Assembly (NCBI GenBank): GCA_902633335.1
Contig: CACPFY010000005.1
Coordinates: forward strand, 1-64,000
From: an uncultured Pelagibacteraceae bacterium
GTDB lineage: Bacteria > Pseudomonadota > Alphaproteobacteria > Pelagibacterales > Pelagibacteraceae
Direction of reading: 5' to 3'
Length of the DNA stretch: 64,000 nt
The notes beneath the pieces are model-generated. The model was not told where the DNA came from. It was given only the letters and a program-made list of their open reading frames with translations, and did no database searches. Made by a program: the position numbers and the translations under genes. Of this stretch, positions 9,295-18,196 are shown in pieces; the stretch's first letter is position 1; every line of letters starts with the position of its first letter.

Positions 9295-10083
9295 ATGAAA
9301 GTACCAGAAGTTAATATAAAACAATTATTAGAAGCGGGTGTTCACCTGGGCCACAAGACTTTAAGGTGGAATCCAAAAATGAAGAATTTTATCTTCGGTG
9401 AAAAAAATTCAATTCATATTATCGACTTAACTCAAACAGTAAACTTTCTAAAATCTGCACTAGTTGAGGTTCACAAATGTATTGCATCTGGGGGAAAGAT
9501 ATTAATTGTATCTACAAAAAAACAAGCTTCGGAACAAGTAAGTACACTGGCTAAAGATACATCACAATATTTTGTCAATTATAGATGGTTAGGTGGTATG
9601 TTAACGAATTGGAACACAATTCAAAATTCAATTAAAAGATTAAAACAACTAGATGATCAACTATCCAAAGACAATATGGGGTTCACAAAAAAAGAAATTA
9701 TTAAATTTGGAAAAGAGCGAGATAAACTTCAAAGATCTTTAGGCGGAATATCAGAGATGAAAAAATTACCAAATCTAATTTTTATAATTGATACAAACAT
9801 AGAGTCTTTAGCAGTTAATGAAGCCAAAAAATTAGGTATACCAATAATAGCAATTTTAGACACCAACTCGGATCCAACAGGTATAGAATTTCCAATTCCA
9901 GGTAATGATGATGCTAGAAGATCAATTAATTTATACTGTGATTTGTTAAAAAATACAATTATGGATGCAGAAAAATTTATTGAGAAAAACGAGGGTGAAG
10001 AAAAAAAAACATCTAAGCAAGACGAAAAAAAAATTAAACCTAAATTAACTAAACCTGAAAAAAAAAATCTTAATAAAAAATAA
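9295..10083 (+). CDS. rpsB: 30S ribosomal protein S2
   Basis: S2 is a late-assembling protein of the small subunit, needed for S1 binding. Family motifs are LLEAGVHLGHKTLRWNPKM at the N-terminus, YRWLGGMLTNWNTI near residues 97-110 and NEAKKLGIPIIAILDTNSDP near residue 180. Of the 262 residues the last 35 are a lysine- and glutamate-rich tail beyond the folded domain. The ATG at 9295 lies directly after the predicted pseudoknot and has no good Shine-Dalgarno sequence, only GGAAAA. It is followed after 17 bases by tsf, the usual partner. Confidence 0.97.
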   Translation: MKVPEVNIKQLLEAGVHLGHKTLRWNPKMKNFIFGEKNSIHIIDLTQTVNFLKSALVEVHKCIASGGKILIVSTKKQASEQVSTLAKDTSQYFVNYRWLGGMLTNWNTIQNSIKRLKQLDDQLSKDNMGFTKKEIIKFGKERDKLQRSLGGISEMKKLPNLIFIIDTNIESLAVNEAKKLGIPIIAILDTNSDPTGIEFPIPGNDDARRSINLYCDLLKNTIMDAEKFIEKNEGEEKKTSKQDEKKIKPKLTKPEKKNLNKK

Positions 10084-10100
10084 TTTTTAACTTTAATTAG

Positions 10101-10958
10101 ATGTCCAATACAGATTTATTAAAAAACATAAAAAAACTTAGAGAATTAACTGGTGTCGGTTTTAAAGATTGTAAAATTGCTATTGAAGAAAATAACGGAG
10201 ATATTGAAAAATCAATAGAGTTTTTGAGAAAAAAAGGGATAGCTAAAGCCTCAAAAAAGATGGAAAGAAACGCATCTGAAGGTCTCGTTCTTGTACACGA
10301 TCAAAATAACGAAGTAGCAGTCGTAGAGATAAATAGCGAGACAGATTTTGTTGCAAAAAATAAAGACTTTTTAGATTTTAGTAAAGAAATTTCAAAAATA
10401 AATTTTAAAGTATCAGGCGATATTGAAAAAATAAAATCATTTAATATGGACAACGGTAAGTCAGTAAATGACAATTTAATTTCAATGATTGCTAAGATTG
10501 GAGAAAAAATTACAATAAGGAGATCTAAGTTTTTTAATAATAAAGGTGGAAAAAATTATTTCTATATTCATTCTGCGGTAGAAAAAGAGGCTGGAAAAAT
10601 TGTTTCAATAGTAAAAATATTAAACAATGATAATAAAGAATTAGGTCAAAAAATTGCTATGCACATCGCTGCATCTAATCCATTAGCAATAGACAAAACA
10701 GGTATTAAAAAAGAAACTATTGATAAAGAACTTGAAATAATTAAAGCTGAATTAATAAACTCTGGCAAAAAAGGAGATATCGCTGATAAAATATCGAAAG
10801 GAAAAATTAATAAATTTATATCAGAGAATACACTTCTTGACCAAATATGGATTATGGATCCCAAAAAAAAAGTTTCTGATATACTCAAAGAAAATAAAAA
10901 AAATGATGATATTAAGATTATTGATTTTATTAGATTTAAAGTAGGCGAAGGAGTTTAA
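10101..10958 (+). CDS. tsf: Elongation factor Ts
   Basis: EF-Ts is the nucleotide exchange factor for EF-Tu. The N-terminal UBA-like segment (KLRELTGVGFKDCKIAIEEN) is followed by GDIEKSIEFLRKKG, and the core exchange motif EINSETDFVAKNKDF is near residues 75-89. The 285-residue length is normal. The stop is directly adjacent to the frr start at 10959. In most alphaproteobacteria pyrH lies between tsf and frr; here it is absent, with no leftover sequence. The EF-Tu gene it serves is at 50538 in this window. Confidence 0.97.
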   Translation: MSNTDLLKNIKKLRELTGVGFKDCKIAIEENNGDIEKSIEFLRKKGIAKASKKMERNASEGLVLVHDQNNEVAVVEINSETDFVAKNKDFLDFSKEISKINFKVSGDIEKIKSFNMDNGKSVNDNLISMIAKIGEKITIRRSKFFNNKGGKNYFYIHSAVEKEAGKIVSIVKILNNDNKELGQKIAMHIAASNPLAIDKTGIKKETIDKELEIIKAELINSGKKGDIADKISKGKINKFISENTLLDQIWIMDPKKKVSDILKENKKNDDIKIIDFIRFKVGEGV

Positions 10959-11519
10959 ATGAGCTCAGAATTCAATGAAAAAAATTATTCTGTTAAAATG
11001 GATAAAACTATACAATCATTTAAAAAAGAAATTTCAACTTTAAGAACTGGAAGAGCTAATCCTTCAATGCTAGATATGATTAAAGTAGATGTATATGGGC
11101 AAATGATGCCAATCAATCAGCTTGGCACTGTTTCAGTTCCAGAAGCTAGATTAATAACAGTTCAAGTTTGGGATAAATCAAATGTTTCGCTAATTGATAG
11201 TGCAATTCAAAAATCTGATTTAGGTGTGAATCCTCAGATTGATGGTCAAATTATAAGAATTAGAATTCCTGATCTAACAGAGGAAAGAAGAAAAGAATTG
11301 ATAAAAATACTTAAAGCTATGACTGAGAAAAGTAAAGTCTCAATAAGAAATATAAGAAGAGAAGCTAATGAAGAATTAAAGAAAAAACTTAAAGAAAAAA
11401 AAATAACTGAAGATGAAAATAAAAACTTTGAAAAAAGCACACAAAAACTTACTGATGATCATATATCAAGTATAGACCAAATTACTTCTGAAAAAGAAAA
11501 AGAAGTTTTACAAATATGA
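10959..11519 (+). CDS. frr: Ribosome recycling factor
   Basis: RRF splits post-termination ribosomes together with EF-G. The 186-residue protein has the family pattern: LRTGRANPSMLDMIKVDVYG at about residues 31-50, LGTVSVPEARLITVQVWD, and the helical arm motif TEERRKELIK near residue 108 in the three-helix bundle. The first ATG follows the tsf stop with no gap, and its stop overlaps the uppS start (ATGA). Such tight spacing suggests one transcript from rpsB onward. Confidence 0.97.
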   Translation: MSSEFNEKNYSVKMDKTIQSFKKEISTLRTGRANPSMLDMIKVDVYGQMMPINQLGTVSVPEARLITVQVWDKSNVSLIDSAIQKSDLGVNPQIDGQIIRIRIPDLTEERRKELIKILKAMTEKSKVSIRNIRREANEELKKKLKEKKITEDENKNFEKSTQKLTDDHISSIDQITSEKEKEVLQI

Positions 11520-12187
11520 ACAAACTTAACCACGTCGCATTCATTATGGATGGGAATGGACGTTGGGGAAATAAAAAAAATAAAAATAGAAATTCAGGAC
11601 ATTTTGCTGGTGTAAAAACAGTAAAAAAGATTGTCGAGGCATCAATAAAATTTAAAATACCGGTAGTCACATTTTATGTTTTTTCAACAGAAAATTGGAA
11701 AAGGCCTAAAACAGAAATAAATTTTTTATTTAATCTTATAAAGTCATATTTTAATTCCGAATTAAAAAATGTGATAAAAAATGGAATTAAAATTGAGATT
11801 ATAGGTGAAAATAGTAAATTACCAAAAAAATTAAAAACAATTCTTAAAGAGACTGTCAATAAAACAAAAAAAAATAAAAAAATCATTGTTAATTTAGCTT
11901 TAAATTATGGTTCAAAAAAAGAATTAATTAATACATTTAAAAAGGTTAAATTCAAAAAAATTACAGAAAAACTCGTGAAAAATAACCTTTATACAAAAGG
12001 TGTTCCAGATCCAGACATTTTAATTAGAACAGGTGGAAAAAAAAGATTAAGTAATTTTATGTTATGGCAATTAGCCTATTCAGAACTTTATTTTTTAGAT
12101 AAGTTGTGGCCTGATTTTACATCTAAAGATTTAAATAAAGTTTTAAAAAATTTTTATAAAATTAAAAGAAATTTTGGGGGAATTTAA
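11516..12187 (+). CDS. uppS: Undecaprenyl diphosphate synthase (cis-prenyltransferase)
   Basis: UppS condenses isopentenyl units onto farnesyl diphosphate to make the C55 carrier for peptidoglycan and surface glycans. Motif MDGNGRWG holds the catalytic aspartate (D12), and FSTENWKRP near residues 58-66 is a second hallmark. The C-terminal substrate motif is PDPDILIRTGGKKRLSNFMLW. The protein has 223 residues, slightly short. It overlaps frr by 4 bp and is followed directly by cdsA. Its product would also serve the surface-sugar genes at 43-49 kb. Confidence 0.96.
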   Translation: MNKLNHVAFIMDGNGRWGNKKNKNRNSGHFAGVKTVKKIVEASIKFKIPVVTFYVFSTENWKRPKTEINFLFNLIKSYFNSELKNVIKNGIKIEIIGENSKLPKKLKTILKETVNKTKKNKKIIVNLALNYGSKKELINTFKKVKFKKITEKLVKNNLYTKGVPDPDILIRTGGKKRLSNFMLWQLAYSELYFLDKLWPDFTSKDLNKVLKNFYKIKRNFGGI

Positions 12188-12847
12188 ATGGATAGAGAAT
12201 TGTATAAAAGGATAAACACAGGGTTATTATTATTATTAATATTAATTTTAATGTTTATGAGTAAAATTATTTATCTTTTTGTATTAATAAGTATTTTTTC
12301 TTTATCATTTGTGGAATTTACCAAATTATCAAAAATATTTTTAAAAAAAAAATACGTATACCAATTTTTGGTTAATGCTGTTTTTGCTTTATATTTATTT
12401 TTGTTTTTATTGATTTGTATATTTGGCCTTAATGATATTCATTTTAAAATTATATTATTTGTCATTTTGTTAATATGTATATCCTCAGATATTGGAGGAA
12501 TTCTTTTTGGAAAAATTTTTAAAGGCCCTAAGCTTACAACTATCAGCCCGAATAAAACTATAGCAGGTTGTATAGGCTCTTTTGCACTATCTATGTTAAC
12601 GAGTTCATTATTATTAAAATATATTTTTAATACAGAATTAATAAATAATATTTTTTTAGGTTTATTTATATCAATGAGTGTACAAGCTGGGGATTTATTT
12701 TTTTCTTACCTCAAAAGGAAATCTTCAATTAAACACACGGGAAATATTTTGCCTGGTCATGGAGGTATTCTAGATAGAATTGATGGCATTTTATTGGGAA
12801 TGCCTGTAGGTTTGTTATACGTTTTAATATTAGTTTTTACAGGATGA
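12188..12847 (+). CDS. cdsA: Phosphatidate cytidylyltransferase, short form
   Basis: CdsA makes CDP-diacylglycerol, the precursor of all bacterial phospholipids. The C-terminal signature is present: SDIGGILFGKIFKGPKL, SPNKTIAGCIGSF and, near the end, GGILDRIDGIL. The protein has 219 residues, compared with about 270-285 in E. coli, and seems to have fewer N-terminal membrane segments. The key motifs are intact, so it should be functional. Spacing to both neighbours is zero or overlapping, in the usual uppS-cdsA-dxr order. Confidence 0.93.
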   Translation: MDRELYKRINTGLLLLLILILMFMSKIIYLFVLISIFSLSFVEFTKLSKIFLKKKYVYQFLVNAVFALYLFLFLLICIFGLNDIHFKIILFVILLICISSDIGGILFGKIFKGPKLTTISPNKTIAGCIGSFALSMLTSSLLLKYIFNTELINNIFLGLFISMSVQAGDLFFSYLKRKSSIKHTGNILPGHGGILDRIDGILLGMPVGLLYVLILVFTG

Positions 12848-14028
12848 AAAAAAAAATATCAATTTATGGGTGCACTGGATCAATTGGAGAAACAACACTT
12901 AAATTAATTGAAAATAAAAAAAAAAAATTCGATTATTATATATTCACTGGTAATAAAAATTATAAAAAAATTAAACATCTTATAAAAAAATATAAACCTA
13001 ATTTTTTCATTATATTTGACGACTTAACATATAAAAAAATTAAAAATGAAAATAACAAAAATAAGGTAAAAATATTAAATTCAAAAGAATATAAAAGTTT
13101 TAAGTTCAAAAAATCTGATATTTCTGTTTTAGCAATTCCAGGAATAGCAGGACTAGAGCCTACATTGAACGCAATCAAAATTAGTAAAAAAATTCTGATC
13201 GCAAATAAGGAGTCCGTAATATGTGGCTGGGACTTGATTAAAAAATTATTAAAAAAACACAAAGTTCAAGTATCTCCAATTGACTCTGAACACTTTTCAA
13301 TTAAAAAGTTAGTGCAGCATATTAAAAAGGACAATATTGAAAAAATTTATCTCACTGCATCAGGAGGTCCTTTTTTAAACTATCCAATAAATAAAATGAA
13401 TAATATAAAACCCTCCCAGGCAGTAAATCATCCTAAGTGGAAAATGGGAAAAAAAATATCAATAGACTCTGCAACTTTAATGAACAAAATTTTTGAAGTT
13501 ATTGAAGCTAATAAATTATTTGCTATAGACTTGAGAAAAATTGAAATATTGATACATCCACAATCCTTAGTTCATGCAATTGTTAAACTTAAAAATGGTC
13601 TTAATATATTTTTATATTTTGAAACAGATATGTCTATACCTATAGGGAATGAAATTTTTGAAAATAAATTTGAGTTTAAAAAAATAAAGAATATAAAGAA
13701 TAAATTTAAAAAAAATGAATATTCTAATAATTTGAATTTTTTTAAGGTAAATAAAATAAAATTTCCAGCTATTAAATTAAAACCTATATTGGACAAATAC
13801 CACTCTTTACCAATTATCTTGAATGCGGCTAATGAAATATTTGTTGATCAATTTTTGAAAAAAAATATGAGTTTTTGCTCAATAATCAATTACATCTTTT
13901 ATCTTTTAAAAGACCCAAAAATGAGAAAATATGCTATAAAAAAACCCACTAATTTTAAAACAATTCTATCTATTGATAGTTGGGCAAGAAAGAGAGCAAT
14001 GACAATTTTGAACGAACGTAGCAAATGA
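12844..14028 (+). CDS. dxr: 1-deoxy-D-xylulose 5-phosphate reductoisomerase
   Basis: DXR makes 2-C-methyl-D-erythritol 4-phosphate in the MEP isoprenoid pathway. The NADPH-binding motif is GCTGSIGETTL at the N-terminus. LIANKESVICGW lies near residue 120, the metal/substrate region DSEHFS near residue 150, and TASGGPF near residue 176. The length of 394 residues is normal. It supplies precursors for UppS upstream and uses the same pathway as IspDF at 37714-38859. Its stop overlaps the bamA start, whereas in most alphaproteobacteria rseP lies between them. Confidence 0.95.
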   Translation: MKKKISIYGCTGSIGETTLKLIENKKKKFDYYIFTGNKNYKKIKHLIKKYKPNFFIIFDDLTYKKIKNENNKNKVKILNSKEYKSFKFKKSDISVLAIPGIAGLEPTLNAIKISKKILIANKESVICGWDLIKKLLKKHKVQVSPIDSEHFSIKKLVQHIKKDNIEKIYLTASGGPFLNYPINKMNNIKPSQAVNHPKWKMGKKISIDSATLMNKIFEVIEANKLFAIDLRKIEILIHPQSLVHAIVKLKNGLNIFLYFETDMSIPIGNEIFENKFEFKKIKNIKNKFKKNEYSNNLNFFKVNKIKFPAIKLKPILDKYHSLPIILNAANEIFVDQFLKKNMSFCSIINYIFYLLKDPKMRKYAIKKPTNFKTILSIDSWARKRAMTILNERSK

Positions 14029-16253
14029 AAAAATTTTTAATTCTTATATATCTACTATTTTTCACGAATTTTCTATCTGCAGAGATAATAAAAAATATTG
14101 ATATCTCTGGAAATGAGAGAGTAAGTGATGAGACAATTAAAGTATATGGAGATTTTTCTATCAATCAAAATATAGATAATTTTAAAATAAATGAGATTAT
14201 AAAAAATCTTTATTCTACAAATTTTTTTGAAGATATAAGTGTTTCAGTATCAAACCAAACTCTGTTTATTAAATTAATTGAATATCCTGTAATTAACGAA
14301 ATCATTATAGTTGGAGAAGATGCCAATAAATATAAGGAAGCTATTAAAAAAAATATTAAGTCTAAAAAAAATGGACCTTTTGTTAAATCACTGATAGCAG
14401 ACGATGAAATAATTATAAAGAAACTTTACTCTTCATTGGGATTTAATTTTTTAGATGTTAAGTCAAAGATAGAAACTTTTCCAAAAAAAAGAGTTAATCT
14501 ATATTTTGAAATAGAAAAGGGTAAAAAAACAAAAATTTCAAAAATAAATTTTAAAGGTGATAGAAAAATAAGAGATAGAAGATTAAGAGATATTATTACT
14601 TCACAAGAGGCGAATTTTTGGAAAGTATTAACAAAAAATATTTATTTAAATCAGTCAAATATTGACTTAGATAAAAGATTGTTAACAAATTATTTCAAAT
14701 CCGTAGGATATTATGATGTAAAAGTATTATCAGAAATAGTTGAACTAAAAGATGACTTTCAAGCCGAAATAACATTTAATATAAATGCAGGTACTAGATA
14801 TAAGATAAGTAAAATTAGTACAAAAGTTGATCCTGTTTTAGATAAAGAATTATTTTTACCTTTAAATAAAGTTTATAAAAATGTAGTTGGAAATTACTAT
14901 TCTCCATTTACTGTTAAAAAATTACTAGACGAATTAGATCTGATTATTGCTAATCAAGATCTTCAATTTATTGAACATAACGTTAATGAGATCTTGAATG
15001 ATAACTCTATTGAGTTAGTTATAAACGTTATCGAAGGTCAAAAAATTATTGTAGAAAAAATAGATATTGTAGGAAATACAATTACAAATGAAACTGTTAT
15101 AAGAAGTGAACTTCTTATAGATGAAGGTGACCCATTTAGTAAAGTGAAAATTGATAAATCTATAGCCCAGTTGAAGAGTAAAAGAATATTTGCTTCTGTT
15201 AAAGAGACTATAAGTGAAGGATCAATGCCAAATTCAAAAAGAATTAAAATAGCTGTTGAGGAAATGCCAACAGGGGAGATAAGTGCAGGGGCTGGTATAG
15301 GTACAGATGGTGGATCATTCTCATTTAGCGTTAAAGAAAATAATTGGTTAGGTAAGGGTGTGATTTTAGCTGCTAGTGCTGATGTAAGTGCAGAATCTTT
15401 AAAAGGCGCTTTATCATTTACAGATCCAAACTTTAACTTTACAGGCAAACAACTATCTTACTACGTAGAAAATATTAAAAATGAAGAGAGTGACTCAGGC
15501 TACGAAAATAGTGTTTTTGGCGCAGGTATAAGTTTGTCATACGAAAAATTTAAAGACATATATTTCTCACCGGGTTTAAGTTTGACTTTTGATGATTTAA
15601 AAACAGATAACTCTGCATCGGATTTACTAAAAAAACAAGCAGGAACCTCTACAGATTTAAAGTTTGATTATGGTCTGACCAGCGATAAAAGAGATAGAAG
15701 ATTTATGCCTACTGATGGATATGTATCAAGATTTTATCAAGAAATTCCCTTGTACTCAGAGCAACCTCATATAAAAAATAGTATTTCCTCAAATCATTAT
15801 AAAGAAGTTAGCGAGGACATTATTGGAGCTTTAAAATTTAGTATAACAGCGATAAATGGAATTGAAGGAGAAGATGTTAAGTTAAGTCAACGATTAAGTT
15901 TACCTTCGAGAAGATTAAGAGGCTTTGAGCAAGGGAAAGTAGGACCGAAAGATGGCGAAGACTATATTGGCGGTAATTATACATCAACTTTAAATTTGGA
16001 AGCAAATTTCCCCAATTTTTTTCCTGAAAAAAGTAATGCAGATATTGGATTATTTTTAGATGCAGGAAATGTTTGGGGTGTCGATTATAATGATACCATA
16101 GATGATTCAAACAAAGTACGATCTTCAGTAGGAATTAACACAAGTTGGTTGTCACCAGCCGGTCCTATGTCATTCATTTTTTCAAAAAATATTACTAAAG
16201 CTACCACAGATGTTACACAATCTTTTAATTTTAGGCTTGGAACAACTTTTTAA
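14025..16253 (+). CDS. bamA: Outer membrane protein assembly factor BamA
   Basis: BamA is the beta-barrel insertase of the outer membrane. A signal peptide occupies about residues 1-19 (hydrophobic core LILIYLLFFTNFL, cleavage near SAE). POTRA repeats follow to about residue 410; recurring openings such as INEIIIVG, ISKINFKGDRKI and VEKIDIVGNTI mark them. The rest is a 16-strand barrel with the lid-lock motif RLRGF near residue 630, and the protein ends in phenylalanine (LGTTF), the usual outer-membrane signal. The 742-residue length is normal. It overlaps dxr by 4 bp and is followed directly by the chaperone gene skp. Confidence 0.96.
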   Translation: MKKFLILIYLLFFTNFLSAEIIKNIDISGNERVSDETIKVYGDFSINQNIDNFKINEIIKNLYSTNFFEDISVSVSNQTLFIKLIEYPVINEIIIVGEDANKYKEAIKKNIKSKKNGPFVKSLIADDEIIIKKLYSSLGFNFLDVKSKIETFPKKRVNLYFEIEKGKKTKISKINFKGDRKIRDRRLRDIITSQEANFWKVLTKNIYLNQSNIDLDKRLLTNYFKSVGYYDVKVLSEIVELKDDFQAEITFNINAGTRYKISKISTKVDPVLDKELFLPLNKVYKNVVGNYYSPFTVKKLLDELDLIIANQDLQFIEHNVNEILNDNSIELVINVIEGQKIIVEKIDIVGNTITNETVIRSELLIDEGDPFSKVKIDKSIAQLKSKRIFASVKETISEGSMPNSKRIKIAVEEMPTGEISAGAGIGTDGGSFSFSVKENNWLGKGVILAASADVSAESLKGALSFTDPNFNFTGKQLSYYVENIKNEESDSGYENSVFGAGISLSYEKFKDIYFSPGLSLTFDDLKTDNSASDLLKKQAGTSTDLKFDYGLTSDKRDRRFMPTDGYVSRFYQEIPLYSEQPHIKNSISSNHYKEVSEDIIGALKFSITAINGIEGEDVKLSQRLSLPSRRLRGFEQGKVGPKDGEDYIGGNYTSTLNLEANFPNFFPEKSNADIGLFLDAGNVWGVDYNDTIDDSNKVRSSVGINTSWLSPAGPMSFIFSKNITKATTDVTQSFNFRLGTTF

Positions 16254-16781
16254 ATGAAAAATTTATTTAAAATATTTTTATTAATATCTATATTTTTTTT
16301 AACAATAGAAAAAAAAGTATTTGCAAGTGATATTTATTTTATAGATTACTCTAAGGTAATGAACCAAAGTATAGCAGGTAAAAAGGCACAAGATTACCTT
16401 AAAAATCTTATGAAAAGTTCTAACAAAAAATTCAATGACAATGCCAAAAAATTAAAGGACGAAGAAAATAAAATTATTGGACAGAAAAATGCCCTTTCAA
16501 AAGAAGAATACAAAAAAAAAGCAGATGCATTAAGAAAAAAAGTATTTGAACTTAACAAAGAAAGAGAAAAATCTATTAGGGAGGTCGCCGCAAAAAGAAA
16601 AAAAGCTGGAGATCAAATGTTAAAAAATCTTAATCCTTTATTAGGCAAGTATATGAAGGAAAATAATATTGCTGTTGTTATTGATAAAAAAAATGTTTTA
16701 ATGGGTGATAAAAAGTTTGAAATTACTTCCCAAATTATTGAAATTTTAAACAAGGAATTTAAATCTATTAATTTAAATTAA
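16254..16781 (+). CDS. skp: Periplasmic chaperone Skp/OmpH family
   Basis: Skp escorts unfolded outer-membrane proteins across the periplasm to BamA. The 175-residue protein starts with a signal peptide (about residues 1-24, ending VFA-SD). The mature part is mostly charged helix, lysine- and glutamate-rich between residues 45 and 120, matching the tentacle helices, and ends with a beta-strand core (IAVVIDKKNVLMG). Placement between bamA and lpxD is standard. The sequence alone is low in complexity, so the call rests on signal, shape and position together. Confidence 0.88.
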   Translation: MKNLFKIFLLISIFFLTIEKKVFASDIYFIDYSKVMNQSIAGKKAQDYLKNLMKSSNKKFNDNAKKLKDEENKIIGQKNALSKEEYKKKADALRKKVFELNKEREKSIREVAAKRKKAGDQMLKNLNPLLGKYMKENNIAVVIDKKNVLMGDKKFEITSQIIEILNKEFKSINLN

Positions 16782-17743
16782 TGTCAAAAAATATTTTTTT
16801 TAAAAGCAATGGACCTTTTAAATTAAATATTTTATTTCCCAATCAATCAAATTCAAAAGTTAATATTAGAAACATCAAAACCTTGGATAAAGCTGAAAAA
16901 ACTGATTTAACATTTTTTGACTCTTTAAATTACAAATATTTGGCTGAAAAAACAAAAGCTAGCGCTTGTATTACCAAAGAAAATTTAAGAAAATACCTCC
17001 CACAATCTTGCGAAGCTCTTTGTGTTAAAAGTGTGTTATTTGAACTTGCAAAAGTAACATCAAAATTCTATCCAAACGCGGATTTAGATTATCCTGATAA
17101 TTCTCTTGAAACAGCAAAAAAATCCAAATTTCCTGGAGTAAAATTTGGTAACAATGTTTTAATTGGAAAAAATGTCAAAATAGGTAAATCAAGTATAATA
17201 GGAAGTAATACAATTATAGAACATAATGTTTTAATAGGTAAAAATTGTACAATTGGTTCACAAGTTATGATTAAAAACTCACTTATTGGCGATAGTGTTG
17301 TTATTCAAGATGGAACAAAAATAGGATTAAAAGGTTTTGGATTTATTCCTTTGAAAGATAAAAATTTTAGAATTCCTCACATTGGAAAGGTTGTTCTTGA
17401 AAATAATGTTGAAATAGGAGCTTCATGCACTATTGATAGAGGATCAATTGGTGATACCGTTATAGGTGAAAATACTTTTTTAGATAATCAAGTACATATG
17501 GCACATAACGTGAAAATAGGAAGAAATTGTATGATAGCTGGTCAGGTTGGATTTGCAGGCAGCTCTACATTAGGAAATAATGTTTCAATAGGTGGTCAAG
17601 CAGGAATTTCAGGACACTTAAAAATTGGAGATAATGTTAAAATTGGTGGAGGTAGTGGCGTAGTAAAAGATATAGCTGATGATACTATTGTTATGGGATA
17701 TCCAGCAGTTCCACTGAAAGAATTTTTAAAAAAAAGAGAATGA
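16781..17743 (+). CDS. lpxD: UDP-3-O-acylglucosamine N-acyltransferase
   Basis: LpxD adds the second acyl chain in lipid A synthesis. An N-terminal uridine-binding domain (about residues 1-100) precedes a left-handed beta-helix built of hexapeptide repeats such as IGKNVK, IGKSSI and IGSNTI. The catalytic histidine is expected in VHMAHNVKIG near residue 240. The C-terminus has GGGSGVVKDI. The protein has 320 residues. The start overlaps the skp stop by one base and the end overlaps fabZ by 4 bp. Confidence 0.95.
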   Translation: MSKNIFFKSNGPFKLNILFPNQSNSKVNIRNIKTLDKAEKTDLTFFDSLNYKYLAEKTKASACITKENLRKYLPQSCEALCVKSVLFELAKVTSKFYPNADLDYPDNSLETAKKSKFPGVKFGNNVLIGKNVKIGKSSIIGSNTIIEHNVLIGKNCTIGSQVMIKNSLIGDSVVIQDGTKIGLKGFGFIPLKDKNFRIPHIGKVVLENNVEIGASCTIDRGSIGDTVIGENTFLDNQVHMAHNVKIGRNCMIAGQVGFAGSSTLGNNVSIGGQAGISGHLKIGDNVKIGGGSGVVKDIADDTIVMGYPAVPLKEFLKKRE

Positions 17744-18195
17744 TAAAAAAAGATTCTATAAATAGAAAAGAGATCGAACAATTACTTCCTCATAGAGCGC
17801 CCATGTTGCTTATAGATAAACTCACCAAAATTGTTCACTTAAAATCTGCTACTGCAATTATGAATGTAAAAAAAGATGGATTTTATGTTCAAGGACATTT
17901 TCCAGGTCAACCAGTAATGCCAGGAGTTTTAATTGTAGAAGCCTTTGGTCAAGCAGCTGCAGCATTGACAGCATGCGGAATAGATCCAAAGGAGTACGAT
18001 AATAAATTAGTTTATTTAATGAGTGTCGAAAAAGCTAAATTTAGAAATCCAGTCTTACCAGATTGCGAACTTCATTTAGAAATAGAAGCAATAAGATCTC
18101 ACGGTAGAGTTTGGAAATATAAAGGAACAGCTAAAGTTGATGGAAAAAGAATGGCAGATGCAGAATGGTCAGCGACTATAGTAGACAGGAAATAA
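17740..18195 (+). CDS. fabZ: 3-hydroxyacyl-[acyl-carrier-protein] dehydratase FabZ
   Basis: FabZ dehydrates 3-hydroxyacyl-ACP in fatty acid elongation and competes with lipid A enzymes for the same substrate, which explains its place between lpxD and lpxA. The hot-dog fold carries LLPHRAPMLLID (catalytic histidine near residue 19) and GHFPGQPVMPGVLIVEAFGQ (catalytic glutamate near residue 68). The 151-residue length is standard. The start overlaps the lpxD stop and lpxA begins after a single base. Confidence 0.96.
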   Translation: MIKKDSINRKEIEQLLPHRAPMLLIDKLTKIVHLKSATAIMNVKKDGFYVQGHFPGQPVMPGVLIVEAFGQAAAALTACGIDPKEYDNKLVYLMSVEKAKFRNPVLPDCELHLEIEAIRSHGRVWKYKGTAKVDGKRMADAEWSATIVDRK

Positions 18196-18196
18196 A

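Noticed and set aside
10101-10958. A tsf-pyrH fusion that would explain the missing pyrH
   Set aside because: tsf is of normal length (285 residues) and no kinase motif is present.
15038-15448. 136-codon open frame antisense to bamA
   Set aside because: It has no recognisable domain and mirrors the codons of a clearly real gene.
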